Source: Dermacentor variabilis (lineage: Eukaryota > Arthropoda > Arachnida > Ixodida > Ixodidae). From it: 64,000 bases of DNA. The notes below the pieces were generated by a model that worked only from the letters and a program-made list of their open reading frames with translations, had not been told where the DNA came from and made no database searches. Within the stretch, counting starts at the first letter, position 1. Each line of letters opens with the position of its first letter. Of the stretch, positions 11,836 through 23,712 are shown in pieces. The position numbers and the translations under genes are program-made. Location: NCBI RefSeq assembly GCF_050947875.1, contig NC_134573.1, positions 65,665,315 to 65,729,314 of the forward strand, in the 5' to 3' direction.

Positions 11836-12319
11836 TATTAGGAGCAGGGGCATCATCTTGAGCTTTTACTGCACTGCCATGGCACCAAGAAGCTCGAAGT
11901 AAACAAAAACAATTTCTTAGACAATGTACATATCTTGCAAACATTTACAAACACTTCTCTGCATGCACCTCTGTTGCTGTTATATTTAGATCCGTATGCC
12001 AAGGCGGGTTATGATGTTAGAACACGTTTCAAACTTGTTTTTTTTTACCGCTTTAAAGTTGTTGGTTACTTTGCATCTCATTGTGTCGAACGCACATTTC
12101 AGTGCATCAATTTCTTCAGAAAGTGCACTCCTCTTTATTTATTTGTGCATGCAAAAAGGGTTCAGAAGAACTGCTTTCAGAAGGTCTGTATAATAAGCAA
12201 AAAACAATTCTATGTAGGCTGCACAAAGAGAAAGGATTGGTTTGTAAATATGATATTTAGTTCTTAAAAAAAAAGAGGCAGCTGTCAGTATTCTGTTCCA
12301 AAGTAAAAATTGCCCCTAC
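11836..12319. other. No recognisable feature
   Basis: A plus-strand frame (11935-12267) is open for 110 codons but is rich in Phe, Lys and Cys and shows no domain. I treat it as chance. Confidence 0.4.
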
Positions 12320-12456
12320 CTGGCTCTGCTTCATTTTCCGATGTTGATGGTCCATTCGGGGGCACTCAACTGATAGGCTGCACTTTGGCGATGTCGGGTG
12401 TGCTGTCACCAGGCCCAAGGTCGATCGACATCCTCACCAAAAGTCGAGTCCAAACG
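12320..12456 (-). other. Exon-like segment (unidentified)
   Basis: On the minus strand a good acceptor (TTTCTTTTATAG) ends at 12457 and a donor (CCAG then GTAGGG) lies at 12320/12319, bounding 137 bp of higher-GC sequence. Frames inside include one ending after VDRPWAW and an ATG-led frame MDHQHRKMKQSQ that runs open into the donor. The latter would fit a first coding exon with a 5' UTR upstream. It points in the same direction as the promoter-like region at 14062-14220. No family is recognised, and isolated splice motifs arise by chance. Confidence 0.3.
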
Positions 12457-12587
12457 CTATAAAAGAAATATCCCATCATTTTGCTATCAGTTTTGTCATC
12501 TTGCGTGTTTCACACACGGCCGTCAGTGAAATATTTCGTCACTTGGATACTGAAAGAAATTCAAGCATTTTCTGGCAGCCAAGCTGA

Positions 12588-12942
12588 TGATGATGATGTG
12601 TGGTGTTTTATGGCGGAAGGGCCAGGTTTGGCCAAAGAGCGCCATGACAAGTGGTAATGTTGACGATGTATTATGGAAGATGTGACTTGGCTGTAAACTG
12701 GCCTAAAAATTGTCGCTGTAAAGTGCGTAAAATCTACGTGCTATAAAATTATGGCGATGACTAATGACGGATACTATTAACATTAAAATCCATCGTGGAA
12801 GAATGATGCAAAATAGAAAATATATAGGATGGTAAAATTACTTGGAGCACTGCTGCCTCGCCAGAGCCCTTGAAACACAAGGGCTATAGAGGCATGTGCT
12901 ATACGAAAGAGCTATCACAGCGGCATCCTCTGAAGAGAGGGC
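12588..12942 (-). mobile_element. Short non-LTR retroposon with 14-bp target duplication
   Basis: The 14-bp string GGCAGCCAAGCTGA occurs at 12574-12587 and again at 12943-12956, directly flanking 355 bp of sequence. On the minus strand the insert ends in the 3' sequence CCATAAAACACCACACATC followed by (ATC)n, the simple-repeat tail used by LINE-mobilised elements. It has no open frame, so it is a SINE or a 5'-truncated LINE tail. The intact duplication shows one clean retroposition event into the 13.3-kb element. Confidence 0.85.
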
Positions 12943-12956
12943 GGCAGCCAAGCTGA

Positions 12957-13800
12957 ATACACAGTAAATGGAGAACATTAAAGAGCAAATGCAGTTGTCA
13001 CATTAGATTGATCAAATACAGCAGAAATGGAAAATAAATCAGTGATACTGTGTCTGTTGGCTTTGAATGCAAGAAACGTAAAAACAGGACCTTGCAGCTA
13101 CGCCACTTTGAATTTCCCGCGTTTGCTACACCTCACAAGTTTGGCATCGTCCAGTACTCGGGGATAGTAACCGCTTAAAATCAAGATGAACGAGCGTCGG
13201 CATAAATTAACAGGATACTTAACCGGGCAATATTGGCGCATAAAACAACTCACGTAGCGAAGCTACTGTCAATTACCCGATGACGCATCTGCGGGCGGTG
13301 CGGTTTGGGCGAACAATTCAAAAAGGAATGAGAGTTTCACTTGTTTCACGCCTACTAAGCTAAGACAGAATTTGAGTTTCTTACTAAACTATACTGGATA
13401 TTTACGCTCCGAATAAAACGCTGGAAATTTTGTTACGTCACATTGCATACGTATGAGTGAGGAAATTGCTTTTATTGTGTTCTACCCAGACGGCATGCAG
13501 CAGCTACCACTCTCATGCAACAAAAGCATGAAAGTGGTACTCGTGACACCGAAAACAAACATATGCAGCACCAACGTTGCGCCCCTTGGAGTTGGAACTA
13601 AGCACAATCAAGCCAGTTTTCTAGCTTTCATAACGCCGTGAATACGACCAAACATCGAGCGAAACAACTCTCTGCTCTCGAAAATTATTACCGCTTCCAT
13701 TTATATACCTATCGCTGCCACAAGCAAAAGTTAATGGGCTAGCTGTCCACAAGCCGCAGATTAGACTGACAGCAACATATTACGGTAACGTAAAACAATT
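12957..13800. other. No recognisable feature
   Basis: AT-rich with short frames only. Confidence 0.4.
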
Positions 13801-14061
13801 TCCACGCTGACTTGGCAGCCGCGGTGTGCTCTAAATGCCAAAGTTCTCGTTTGCCGCTCGAAATTCACACCATGATGACGGGCACTGCCTCTTTCACATG
13901 CAATATTGCACGCTTTGCTCCGGAGCTCAATAGGAGGGCGAAACGCATTTGCACGTACCTGAAATCCGCATGCCGGAAACCCGTCGACGCTTCCGAGAAC
14001 GGGGCGCACAGCCATACACCCGTACGGCGGCTTGATTTGGACGTGAGGCACTTCTATCAAA

Positions 14062-14220
14062 CATTTCACATGCGACATGTTTCACACCGATTGCGCGAGC
14101 ACCAGAAAATGACGCAGGCCCCATTGCGACGCCGAGCAGACGTGAAGCCACCGATGAGCTGTGTGCGCGGATTGCAGAGAACAAAGCCATACAAAACGTT
14201 AGGCGCGAGAAGATGGCGGC
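14062..14220 (-). promoter_or_regulatory. Promoter-like start with presequence-like reading frame
   Basis: The surrounding 13.8-14.9 kb is GC- and CpG-rich inside an AT-rich element. At 14210-14220 the plus strand reads AAGATGGCGGC, a YY1-type motif common just downstream of start sites of TATA-less housekeeping genes. On the minus strand, about 20 bases further, an ATG at 14190 opens a frame beginning MALFSAIRAHSSSVASRLLG. It is rich in Ala, Ser and Arg with no acidic residues for about 40 codons, as in mitochondrial presequences. The gene is not recognised and no following exon is proven. This could be a captured host promoter and first exon, or chance. Confidence 0.35.
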
Positions 14221-14582
14221 TCTCGTTGCGGAGACGAAGCGGACGAAGCAATGACGCGCGAATGAATGTTGCCAACTGTTCCGCGTTATGCCGGCGGTGG
14301 TGGCTTTAGTGGCGTGTGTTGCGGCTGTCTAATTTTAGAGCGCAGCTCTTTGGCGTCCGTTCCTGGGTTTCGCGTCGTCATCGGCGTCGTCGTCGGCGTT
14401 GTCGTCGGCCTCGTAACCAGCTCCGCCCCCCTTTCATCCCCCCAGCGCTAGCAGCGACCGACTGATACCGCTGGATGCCGCTGACGCCGCTAGAGAGTCA
14501 AGATAACGTGACTGCATAGAACACCGTCGCCGCCATGCAGAAAGAGGAGGAAAGGGTCGCTGCTATCTCTTCCCTCCTCCCT

Positions 14583-14891
14583 TTATCGTGTTGTCCGCTT
14601 GCTGCGCGCGCTTCTGCCCCCATCGTTTGCCGCTGGGTGTACACGCCGCCCCCCTCCGCTTCCGCTTACTGCTGGTTGCTCTCGACGGCGGCGATGAGCC
14701 TCCGCTTCGGCGGCGCGAACTGCAGGGTCTTCTCGGCGGCGGCGATGAGCTTCTGCTTCAGCCTCGCTTACTGCTGGTTGCTCTCGACGGCGGCGATGAG
14801 CCTCCGCTTCGGCGGCGCGAACGGCAGGGTCTTCTCGGCGGCGGCGCTTAGCCTCTGCTTCCCCCACGGCTGTGACAACCTCGCGAGCCAC
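14583..14891 (-). CDS. Highly charged protein segment of 17-residue repeats (unidentified)
   Basis: The minus strand is open for about 100 codons and consists of roughly five 17-residue units of the form EAEAHRRRREDPAVRAA. Alternate units carry DPAVR or QPAVS, giving a 34-residue (102-bp) higher-order unit repeated almost exactly in the DNA at about 14663-14860. There is no ATG at its start; the frame begins at GTG after an upstream stop, so it is an internal exon or fragment. Such Arg/Glu-rich repeats usually form long helices. I cannot assign a family. Confidence 0.4.
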   Translation of the reverse strand: MAREVVTAVGEAEAKRRRREDPAVRAAEAEAHRRRREQPAVSEAEAEAHRRRREDPAVRAAEAEAHRRRREQPAVSGSGGGRRVHPAANDGGRSARSKRTTR

Positions 14892-14912
14892 TTGTATAGA
14901 TCTCGTCTTTGA

Positions 14913-16507
14913 GAATCAAGCATTGGTGTACCAAGTCGAACATATATCAGTCTATTTCTCCGACCACAAAGCCTCCTTCATGACTATCAAGAACTGTTAG
15001 TGGAGTCTTTGTTAAAGGAATACGTGTGAAAAATAAAAAAAAATTCTGTGATAGCGCATACATGTGTTGCTCGATTTCTTTGCCTCAATCTATCCAAAAG
15101 GTGAAACAGCTTATTTGCTGCGCTCAAATTTCGCATTAGGAAGTAACGTAATCGTCGGTAATTTTTTTTTTATTTCTTTTCCCCAAACAGTATAGCTAAG
15201 ATCAGTTCTTTGTTTCAATTTTTAGTTGTGTCGTTTGGCATTATCTTTGTCTTTTTATGCTATTAAGCGGCCAATTATGGCCTCTCAGGTTCGCGCGCGC
15301 CAGCTTCGCGCGCGGATCTCAGGGGCCACAAGACAACTCGTTAGAAAATGCCGTTATTGTCGTTGTTAACGTTTCATCATCCTTTCTTCAACTGAGATAG
15401 AAAGGTAGTGTCCCTTTTCCCGGGGTTGGGAGGGGGCGATCAAGACGGCATCGCTCAGCGGGGGGCGGGGGAGTAGGTTGGTGTTGGTTCTTATCGCGAA
15501 ATTCGCGAACCCTGCGATTTTTTTTTATAACGTAAGCATTTCTATACTTCCCCAACAAGAAAAACCATCCGTCCGTCAGTCCGTACCGCACGATATCTTT
15601 CAAAATAGAACCCGCAGCAGCGAGTGAATTCACCTTCGTGCTAGCTCTCGCTTCAACGCGAGCGAAGCGGCGAGAACACTGCGCTCACGAAGCTTTCAGC
15701 TTATGCCGCACTATGCGCTTTTCGCAGATCACTTTCAAGATAGGTGTACGCGCGTCTGTTTTCAAAGCGAAGTAAACGGTGAGAACACAGCGCGTGAAGT
15801 TTTCAGCAGTGGGCACACTCTGTCCACAATGCAGTTCGCTTTCAAGATACGGTTCGCGCGGCCGTGCCACAAGCAGCCGCCGCCGGAGAACGGTTGATAA
15901 TGGTTCGTCGCGGATGAGGAGGGCTAAAGAGCGATAACGGCTCAAAACGAACGGAACGTCACCAGCGCGCCTGGCCCGGCCACCTGTAGTACTTCGCTTG
16001 CGCCGCCGACCAGAGCAGCTCGTGTCGCCGCAGCGCTGTCGCTTATACTTGTCGGATCAAGTCTCATAACATTGATAACGACATGGACTGCGTGTAGATA
16101 AGGAAGAGTCACAATGCTTACGCACACTCAGACAAATCCGAGAGGAGTTCCTGTGTGATTTTTTTACCGGAAATGTACAGTCAGCGGTGGGACCCAGAGT
16201 TGACAATGCCTGTAAGAGGGGTGCCAAGCTTTTTTTTTTTGTGAGAGTCTTGCCGAGCTCCCAAAGATCTGCTCAAGCTAAGACTTGCTGATGGCTGTAT
16301 GTGTGTTTTTTTATTGTCGCATGCCCTCGAACCGCCACGAATCCTACAGTGTAATGGCATTAGAGCAGTATTCACGGCCAAAGGGAAATGCAGCCGGTAA
16401 TTGGGCTGCCTAAGGTTTGCGGCCCGGCGGAAGCTGCCCTCCCGTCCCCCGTTTCCATTGACAAGTTAGGGGGAGGGGTCTAGAGCAATCTTACACCCCC
16501 CTCCCCA
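14913..16507. other. Mixed-composition interior, no gene seen
   Basis: The stretch contains T runs (15170-15179), a GC-rich near-symmetrical CGCGCGCGCC/CGCGCGCGG segment (about 15292-15317) and a homopolymer T run near 16231. Short frames only. Confidence 0.4.
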
Positions 16508-16680
16508 CAGTGGCGTAACCAGAATTTTGTTTTCGTGAGGGGGGGGGGTCCCAATTGACCGTGGAGGGGGAAGGAGCGGAGCCATTGCCATAGCAGCAAA
16601 AATTTTACTGTTAGTGAGCGTTACAAGTGCCCGGCATGCCCCAATTGGCTCCGCCGCTACTAGCCCCCCCCCCCCCCCCC
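16508..16680. mobile_element. hAT-like MITE with G/C runs
   Basis: The left end reads CAGTGGCGTAACCAGAATTT, a terminus style common in animal hAT MITEs. It is followed by a G run. The other end reads GGCTCCGCCGCTACTA before a C run of about 22 bases (16664-16685), an imperfect inverse of the left end. No coding sequence. The target duplication was not resolved. Confidence 0.35.
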
Positions 16681-16774
16681 CCCCCGCGATCGACGTAAAT
16701 CGAGCTATCAGAACGTGCATCACACGCATGCATGACATAACATGAATGACATGCCGCGAAGCTGGCATGGATGT

Positions 16775-17700
16775 CGTCACATCATCATCATCATCAGCTT
16801 ATTTTGATGTCCATCGCAGGAGGCAAGCTTCTCCAGCGATCTCCAATACCCCTGTCTTGTGCCAACTGGTTCCACGTGTCCTCAAGTTTCCTAAATTCAT
16901 CACGTCCACATTATTCTCTGCCGTCCTCGACTGTGCTTCCCTTCTCTTAGCACCCATTCTGCGACTCCAATAGACCAGCAGTTCTCTCCCTTACGCATTG
17001 CAATGTCTGCCCAGAACGACTTCTTCCTCTGAATGTCAACCAGAATATCAGCTATCCCCGTTCGCTTTCTAATCCACATCGCTGTCTTCCAGTCTATTAT
17101 CATCATGCCTAATAATTTTCATTCCATCGCTCGTTGCGCGGTCCTCAACGTCTTCCCAAGCTTCTTTGGTAACTTCCAAGTTTCGGCCCCATACGTTACT
17201 AACGGTAAAAAGCCATGGTTAGCAGTAAGCTCCCTGGTCATGATTTAGTAATGCCTGCCGTAAGCTCTCCAGCTAATGTTTTATTTTTGTTAATTTCCTT
17301 GATCAGAGGCCCCTGCGAGTAATTAACCTCAATAAACGTATTTCTGCGCAGGCTCTAGAGGCTGACTGCCGACCATGACATTCGTTCTCTCGCCAGGCTG
17401 CGGAACATTACTTTTCTCTTCTGCATACTAACTCTCAATCATCCTTGCACTTTATTCGACAAGTTCCTCAAACGTTTGTTGCAAATAGTCTGCAGCGTTG
17501 CTGAGTATGCCAATGTCATCTACAAACCGTAAGTTGGTGAGCTATTTACCGTTAGCCCTCACTCCTAACCATTCCCAGTCTAACTGGTTGCACACCTTTA
17601 AGTATTCAGTGATAGCATCGTAAATATTTTGCTATTGATCATATGAAGCCTTTTGCAGATATCTGGCTATGCAAAGTCTGCGCGTTAGTGTCATCCGTTC
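16775..17700 (-). pseudogene. RTE-type LINE, C-terminal RT fragment
   Basis: Read on the minus strand, frames in sequence show a reverse-transcriptase motif C region (NLRFVDDIGILSN, near 17535-17500). They then show the block ending in VTYGAETWKL and the C-terminal block RKRTGIADILVDIQRKK to REGKHSRGRQRIMWT. Several stops and frame changes separate them. The element ends on the plus strand at a (CAT)n tract near 16780, the reverse of the (TGA)n tail typical of RTE elements here (compare 40573-40600 and 55049-55090). It is 5' truncated and inactive. Confidence 0.8.
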
Positions 17701-17895
17701 GATATCAACATTCGTGGGAAACTTCATTTTTGACCACTGTTCGGAGTCAGTGCGCTGCTGCCTAGGTGCCCCGATCTAATCATTCCAGCTGCCTGATTCA
17801 AGCGCAGGTAGCGCGCGTTTCATGTATAGCCAATATCAACGCCTTAACTGGCAATGTTCGTTTATCATATACTGTAAGCTTGTTCACTTACTCCC
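17701..17895. other. No recognisable feature
   Basis: Sequence between the RTE fragment and the right terminal array. Short frames only. Confidence 0.4.
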
Positions 17896-18056
17896 TTATA
17901 ATTAGGGTGTAAATTAGAAAGACTGGGGTGTTCCAAGGGTGTTTTCTTGTTGAACACCCTTTTCCGTTAGGAAAGGGTGTTTCAAGGGTGTTTACAAGGG
18001 TCAAAAGATGAATACACCCGCATTACACCCATAAGGGTGTGAAAATTTTAAGAGTG
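17896..18056. repeat. Right TIR and subterminal GGGTGT/ACACCC array
   Basis: GGGTGT or ACACCC motifs occur at least nine times, with facing pairs such as GAACACCCTTTTCC and GGAAAGGGTGTTTC at 17953-17983. The array ends at the terminus AAAATTTTAAGAGTG, the inverse of the left end at 4783. It mirrors the left array in motif and length. Confidence 0.85.
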
Positions 18057-19990
18057 CGGTCAGAGTACGAATTCGTGGGTCTACGTTTCCAGAGAGCTGC
18101 CTTAGACTCCACGATTGTTCTCGGGACCTCATCTTGGGAGCCGACTTTCTGCGAGAGTATGGTGACATTATAGACCTCCGGGAATGCACAGTGACTCTTT
18201 CGACAGAAAGAGCAGCGAACAGCCGCCACAATTGCCGACGTAACGTGCTTCGGTTTTACGCCGACAGTGTAACTTTACCACCACGCTCAAGTGTGCTGGT
18301 AGCGGTCGTATGCAGCGATCTGCGTGACGACGAAGTTGTTGCAGAGGACAATTCCTCCCTTATGCTGACTCAGGGTGTTTGTGCAGCCTGCAGTCCCATA
18401 ACGCTTCGAGGTGGACGTTCTGGGCTACTCGTGACGAATTTCAGCCAGGAACATCAGCACCTATTTCGTCGTACTACTATCGCTTTCGCTGAGCGCATAG
18501 CAGACATTGCTGAATGCTTTGCGTCTATGGCAAAGGAAAACCCAGCTCAGACATTCAGCAATATCGACATCAAGTCAGACCTTCCGGGGGAAAAGCAGAA
18601 AGCGCTGCGGGCGAGTTGCTACTTCTGTTCAAGGAGTGCTTCGCATCTTCTTTTAAGGTGCGGCAGACGCCCATCACGAGACACCGAATAATCACGTATG
18701 ACGATTCTCGTCCCATACGACAACTGCCTTATCGCGTATCGGCGAAAGAGCACAACGTGATTAACGCGCAAGTGAAATAAATGCTTGACGATGACGTCAT
18801 ACAACCATCCCAAAGCCCTTAATTGGTCGTCACCCGTGGTCCTCGTCAAAAAGAAAGACGGACCGCTTCGGTACTGCGTTGACCGTAGAAAGTTTAATAA
18901 AGTCACAAAAAAGACCTGTATCCGCTTCCGCGGATCGATGATTCGTTAGATCGACTGTGGCAAACTATCCATCCATAAATCTGAAGAATGGATATTGGCA
19001 AATCGAAGCTGACGAACGAGATCGCGAAAAAACTGCCTTTCTTACCCCGGATGGACTGTACGAAGTTAAAGTACTTCCATTCGGGCCTGTGTTCTGCACC
19101 AGCCACATTCCAGAGAATGATGGACACTGTTCTGACGGGTCTGAATTGGCACAATGTAGTATACTTAGATGACGCCGTCGTGTTTGCAGCGACCTTCGAA
19201 GAACATCTGAAGTGCTTAGAAGCGGTACTTGAGGCGCTCCGCTCCACTAACCTCACACTAAAGCCGGAAAAGTGTCACTTCGGTTACGAAGAGCTGAAGT
19301 TTCTCGGTCTTGTTGTGAACGCCGACGGCGTCCACCCTGACCCAGACAAAACATCTGCTGTTGCTGCTTTTCCGACTCCTTGTGACAAGAAAGCAGTACG
19401 CCGCTTTCTCGGTTTGTGTGCGTACTATCGTCGCTTCATCACTAATTTCTCCCGGATCGCCTAATCAGGTACATGCTTCACACGAGAAGACACACCCTTC
19501 GTTTGAACGGATGAGTAGGACGCAGCTTTCACCAAGTTACGGCAGCGCCTGCAGGAATCACCCGTCCTCGCTCACTTTGACGAGGACGCTGACACCGAGG
19601 TGCACACCCATGCAAGCAACATCGGTCTTGGCGCCGTACTCGTTCAACACTAGGAAAGCGTTGAGTGAGTGATCGCTTACGCCAGTCGCACCCTTCCACG
19701 CGCCGAAATCAAGTGCTCCACCTCCGACAGTGTCTAGCGTTTGTGTGGGCCATCATGAAATTTTGGCCTTATCTCTACGGTCGGCCTTTCAAGATGGTGA
19801 CAGACCACCATTCCTTGTGTTGGTTAGCCAACTTGCGAGACCCATCCCGGCGACTTGCTCGATGGAGTCTCCGTCTGCAGGAGTTCGATGTTACCATCGT
19901 CTACAAATCGGGCCGCAAACACGAAGATGCGGACACGTTGTCGCGTGCTCCCGCCAGAACTTGCGATAAGGACATGGACGAAGTAGGTGC
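18057..19990 (+). pseudogene. pol: Gypsy pol: protease end, reverse transcriptase, RNase H
   Basis: Protease resumes at 18057 and carries LILGADFLREYG (about 18127-18162), the second conserved retropepsin block. The RT domain spans about 18690-19463 and shows WSSPVVLVKKKDG, INLKNGYWQIE and the catalytic motif NVVYLDDAVVF (about 19153-19185), followed by KCHFGYEELKFLG and the RRFLGLCAYYRRFI hinge. RNase H follows, with TDHHSLCWL and the KHEDADTLSRAP end (about 19917-19950). At least four frameshifts or stops break it, including one just before the RT (18778) and one near 19463. RT and RNase H would copy element RNA into DNA. This copy is dead. Confidence 0.9.
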
Positions 19991-21166
19991 ATTTCTTGGG
20001 GCCCTCACCGCATCTGACCTGATCATACGGCGGCGCGAGGATGCTGAAATACGCCTTCTCATCGATCACCTAGAAGGCAAGAATGTTACAATCCCACGAC
20101 AAATTTGTGGCAGTCTCTCGACCTTCTGCCTCCGAAAGGGTGTCCTCTACAAGGAAAACTCGAGTGCCAGTGAAAAAGAGTATCTATAGGTTGTACCTGC
20201 CGCCCTGTGTGATGACATTCTCCTAGCCTGGCATGATGAGCCCACGTCTGGACATTTGGTATTTTCACGTACTCTTGCAAGGGTACGCCAGACGTACTAC
20301 TGGCCCAGACTTTCTACCACGGGGAAGTGTTGCGTGCAAAGCTGCCGTGAGTGTCAACGCAGGAAATCGCTGTCTTCGAAGCCCGAGGAGTTACTCCAAC
20401 CCATCGCACCACCTAGCACACCGTTTGATTACATCGCCATGGATCACCTGGGATCCTTTCCCTTGTCAGCCAGCGGAAACAAGTGGATTATAGTCGCCAC
20501 GGACTATCTAACACGCTACGCCGAGACAGAAGCTGTACAACGTGCCACGGCCTACGAAGTTGCCCAGTTCTTTATCGATTACATAGTCCTCGGACATAGT
20601 GCTTCGTCACATGTCATCAACGACAGAGGAACTGCCCTCACAGTCTTGACAGAGGACATATTCAAGCTGAGCTGCACGCCGTATTGCAAGGCGACTGCCT
20701 ATTATCCACAGACCAATGGACTGACTGAACGGCTAAACAAAGCCATTGCTTACCTGCTGTGTATGTATGTAGACATCCAGCATAAAACATGGGATCAAGT
20801 CCTGCCGTACGTTACATTCGCGTACAACAGCGTCATTCAGGAAACAACACGATTCACACCGTTCCTTCTTGTCTACGGGCGCGAGGTCCAGACCACGCTA
20901 GACGCTATGCTCCCGCACGACACCGACGCATCACTTGCTTCCGACGCCGAGCAACTTACTCAAGACGTAGAGGAAGCTCCTCAGCTCGCGCGCATACACA
21001 TCGCGAAGCAGCAGAGTACAGACGCACGACGCTACATCCTTCCACATCGGCAAGTCGATTGCCAGCCAGGTGTGGACTGAAATCCATCGCCAGGGTTTGT
21101 CTGAGAAGCTGCTTAGTAGATTCTTTGTACCCTACAAAGTGATACGCCGCGTTAGTGAAGGGAACT
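19991..21166 (+). pseudogene. pol: Gypsy pol: integrase
   Basis: The frame from the RNase H end continues here with one TAG stop at 20187-20189. The zinc-binding HHCC region spans about 20232-20360 (HDEPTSGHL to CRECQRRK). The catalytic triad is visible: Asp in AMDHLG (about 20437), Asp in INDRGT (about 20620) and Glu in NGLTERLNK (about 20727). The C-terminal GPY/F-like block appears as FFVPYKVIRR (about 21122-21151) after a frameshift near 21080. Integrase would insert the cDNA into the host chromosome. The gene stops at 21166, where a second DNA transposon is inserted, and its last codons resume at 25617. Confidence 0.9.
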
Positions 21167-22065
21167 ATAGCGCGTTTACATGAATGCGACAGTGTCGTAT
21201 CGCATCGCATTTCTAGCGCATCGCATGCATGTAAGCAACGGTAATGCGCTAGGAAGGCGCATCGCATTAATGCGCCAGGCGAGGGTAGATTTACGGGCGC
21301 GAGTCGATTATCGCGGAGCATGTAAACGCAGGATCGTCGCATTAGAAATTATGGGAAGGAATTAGCTGCGGGACTGCCGCGCTGGTGAAGCTGCGGGACA
21401 GCAACACCCGAAGCAGAAGCAAAATGACGTCCCCCACGGCGACTTCGCTCGCTGCAGCGTGCTCTACGCGTATCTATTTCTCCGCAAAGGAAACCACTGC
21501 TTTCCTTGCCATAATATCCGAGTTAAATATTGGTGAGCTGCTAGATTCACGCGGCCAGAGAAACCAAGTTCATTTCGCAAAGGTTCAAGAAGAAATGGCT
21601 CTAATTGGATATGTACTGACCTGGCAAGAACTGCGTATCCACTGGAGAAATCTAAGAGGGAAATACAACAAGGTAAGTTGTGTTGCTGAGCTCACTGACA
21701 TGCTGAAAGGCTTTGCCAGATTCGCACTCATGTTTCGAAAAAAAAAATTTCTGTTGTCGCTAGGAAAGAGAGCTACAAATGCTGAGCGGCGCGGCGCCAT
21801 CTCAATAGAGGTGGTATGAAGAACTAAGCGCCATTCTGTGCCATCGTCCCATGGTCGAGGCCCATGAATATGGTCTCGACAGTGACGCTGTCAGTGTCGC
21901 AGACGAGAACAACACAGGTAAAACAAGCGGAACGGCTCTTTTTTTCTCCCGAGTGTCCATCCTCCCAGCTCGGCGCTCTGGCGTCCACAATTTTATTCGA
22001 AGCTGCACCCCATTTTAAGCTAATGCAAGACCAGTCGATGAAGGCTGCCAAGGCAAAATTGCTGG

Positions 22066-23376
<1,311 letters not shown>

Positions 23377-23624
23377 CAACCACTGGCTCTAGCATGCCAC
23401 CAGCAAAGCGGGCCAGGATCAGCACCTTGGCGCTGCCTGAGTTACTGGAGCAGCAGCATCGAAGGACAGCTGCACTTCTTCAACAACAAAACGAAGTTCT
23501 GTTTAAGCAGCAGAAAGATCTGCCACAACAGGAAAATGACAATTTCAAAGAGGTAATGGCAGGAATTACATCATTCCTTCAAGGAACCCAAGCCATGATG
23601 GCACAATTGGCCAGACAGCCTTGC

Positions 23625-23712
23625 AAACAACTTGCAAGATGGCTGGGTAGTAATCGAACCAGGGTCTCCGGAGTGTGAGACGGAGACGCTACCACTCAGC
23701 CATGAGTTCGAT
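23625..23712 (-). mobile_element. tRNA-like SINE head
   Basis: On the minus strand the A-box ATGGCTGAGTGGTAGCG and the B-box CCCTGGTTCGATTAC are about 40 bases apart, and the end CCCAGCC pairs poorly with the start. The anticodon arm (CTCC to GGAG) has a loop that is too long, so it is not a sound tRNA gene. It interrupts the end of the Myb-like exon. Confidence 0.5.

Larger units (their letters stand above)
4783..18056. mobile_element. 13.3-kb TIR DNA transposon, no visible transposase
   Basis: Both ends are defined by the interrupted gypsy protease. The left terminus reads CACTCTAAAAATTTT and the right terminus, reverse-complemented, reads CACTCTTAAAATTTT. The similarity continues through an ACACCCTT-AAGGGTGT palindrome, and the first 39 bases agree at about 34 positions. 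CG flanks both ends (4781-4782, 18057-18058), consistent with a 2-bp target duplication or with termini beginning GCACTCT and none. The CACT start and short duplication recall CACTA-type superfamilies, but that placement is inference. Inside lie AT-rich unknown sequence, SINEs, a retroposon with target duplications, a GC-rich exon-like region, a hAT-like MITE and an RTE LINE fragment. No DDE-type reading frame was found, so this copy is probably non-autonomous. Confidence 0.85.

Noticed and set aside
4783..18056. Large element as a Maverick/Polinton
   Set aside because: No polymerase, integrase, ATPase or capsid-like frames, and the possible target duplication is at most 2 bp instead of about 6.
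23625..23712. Possible tRNA gene on the minus strand
   Set aside because: A- and B-boxes are present but the anticodon loop is too long and the acceptor ends do not pair; it fits a SINE head better.
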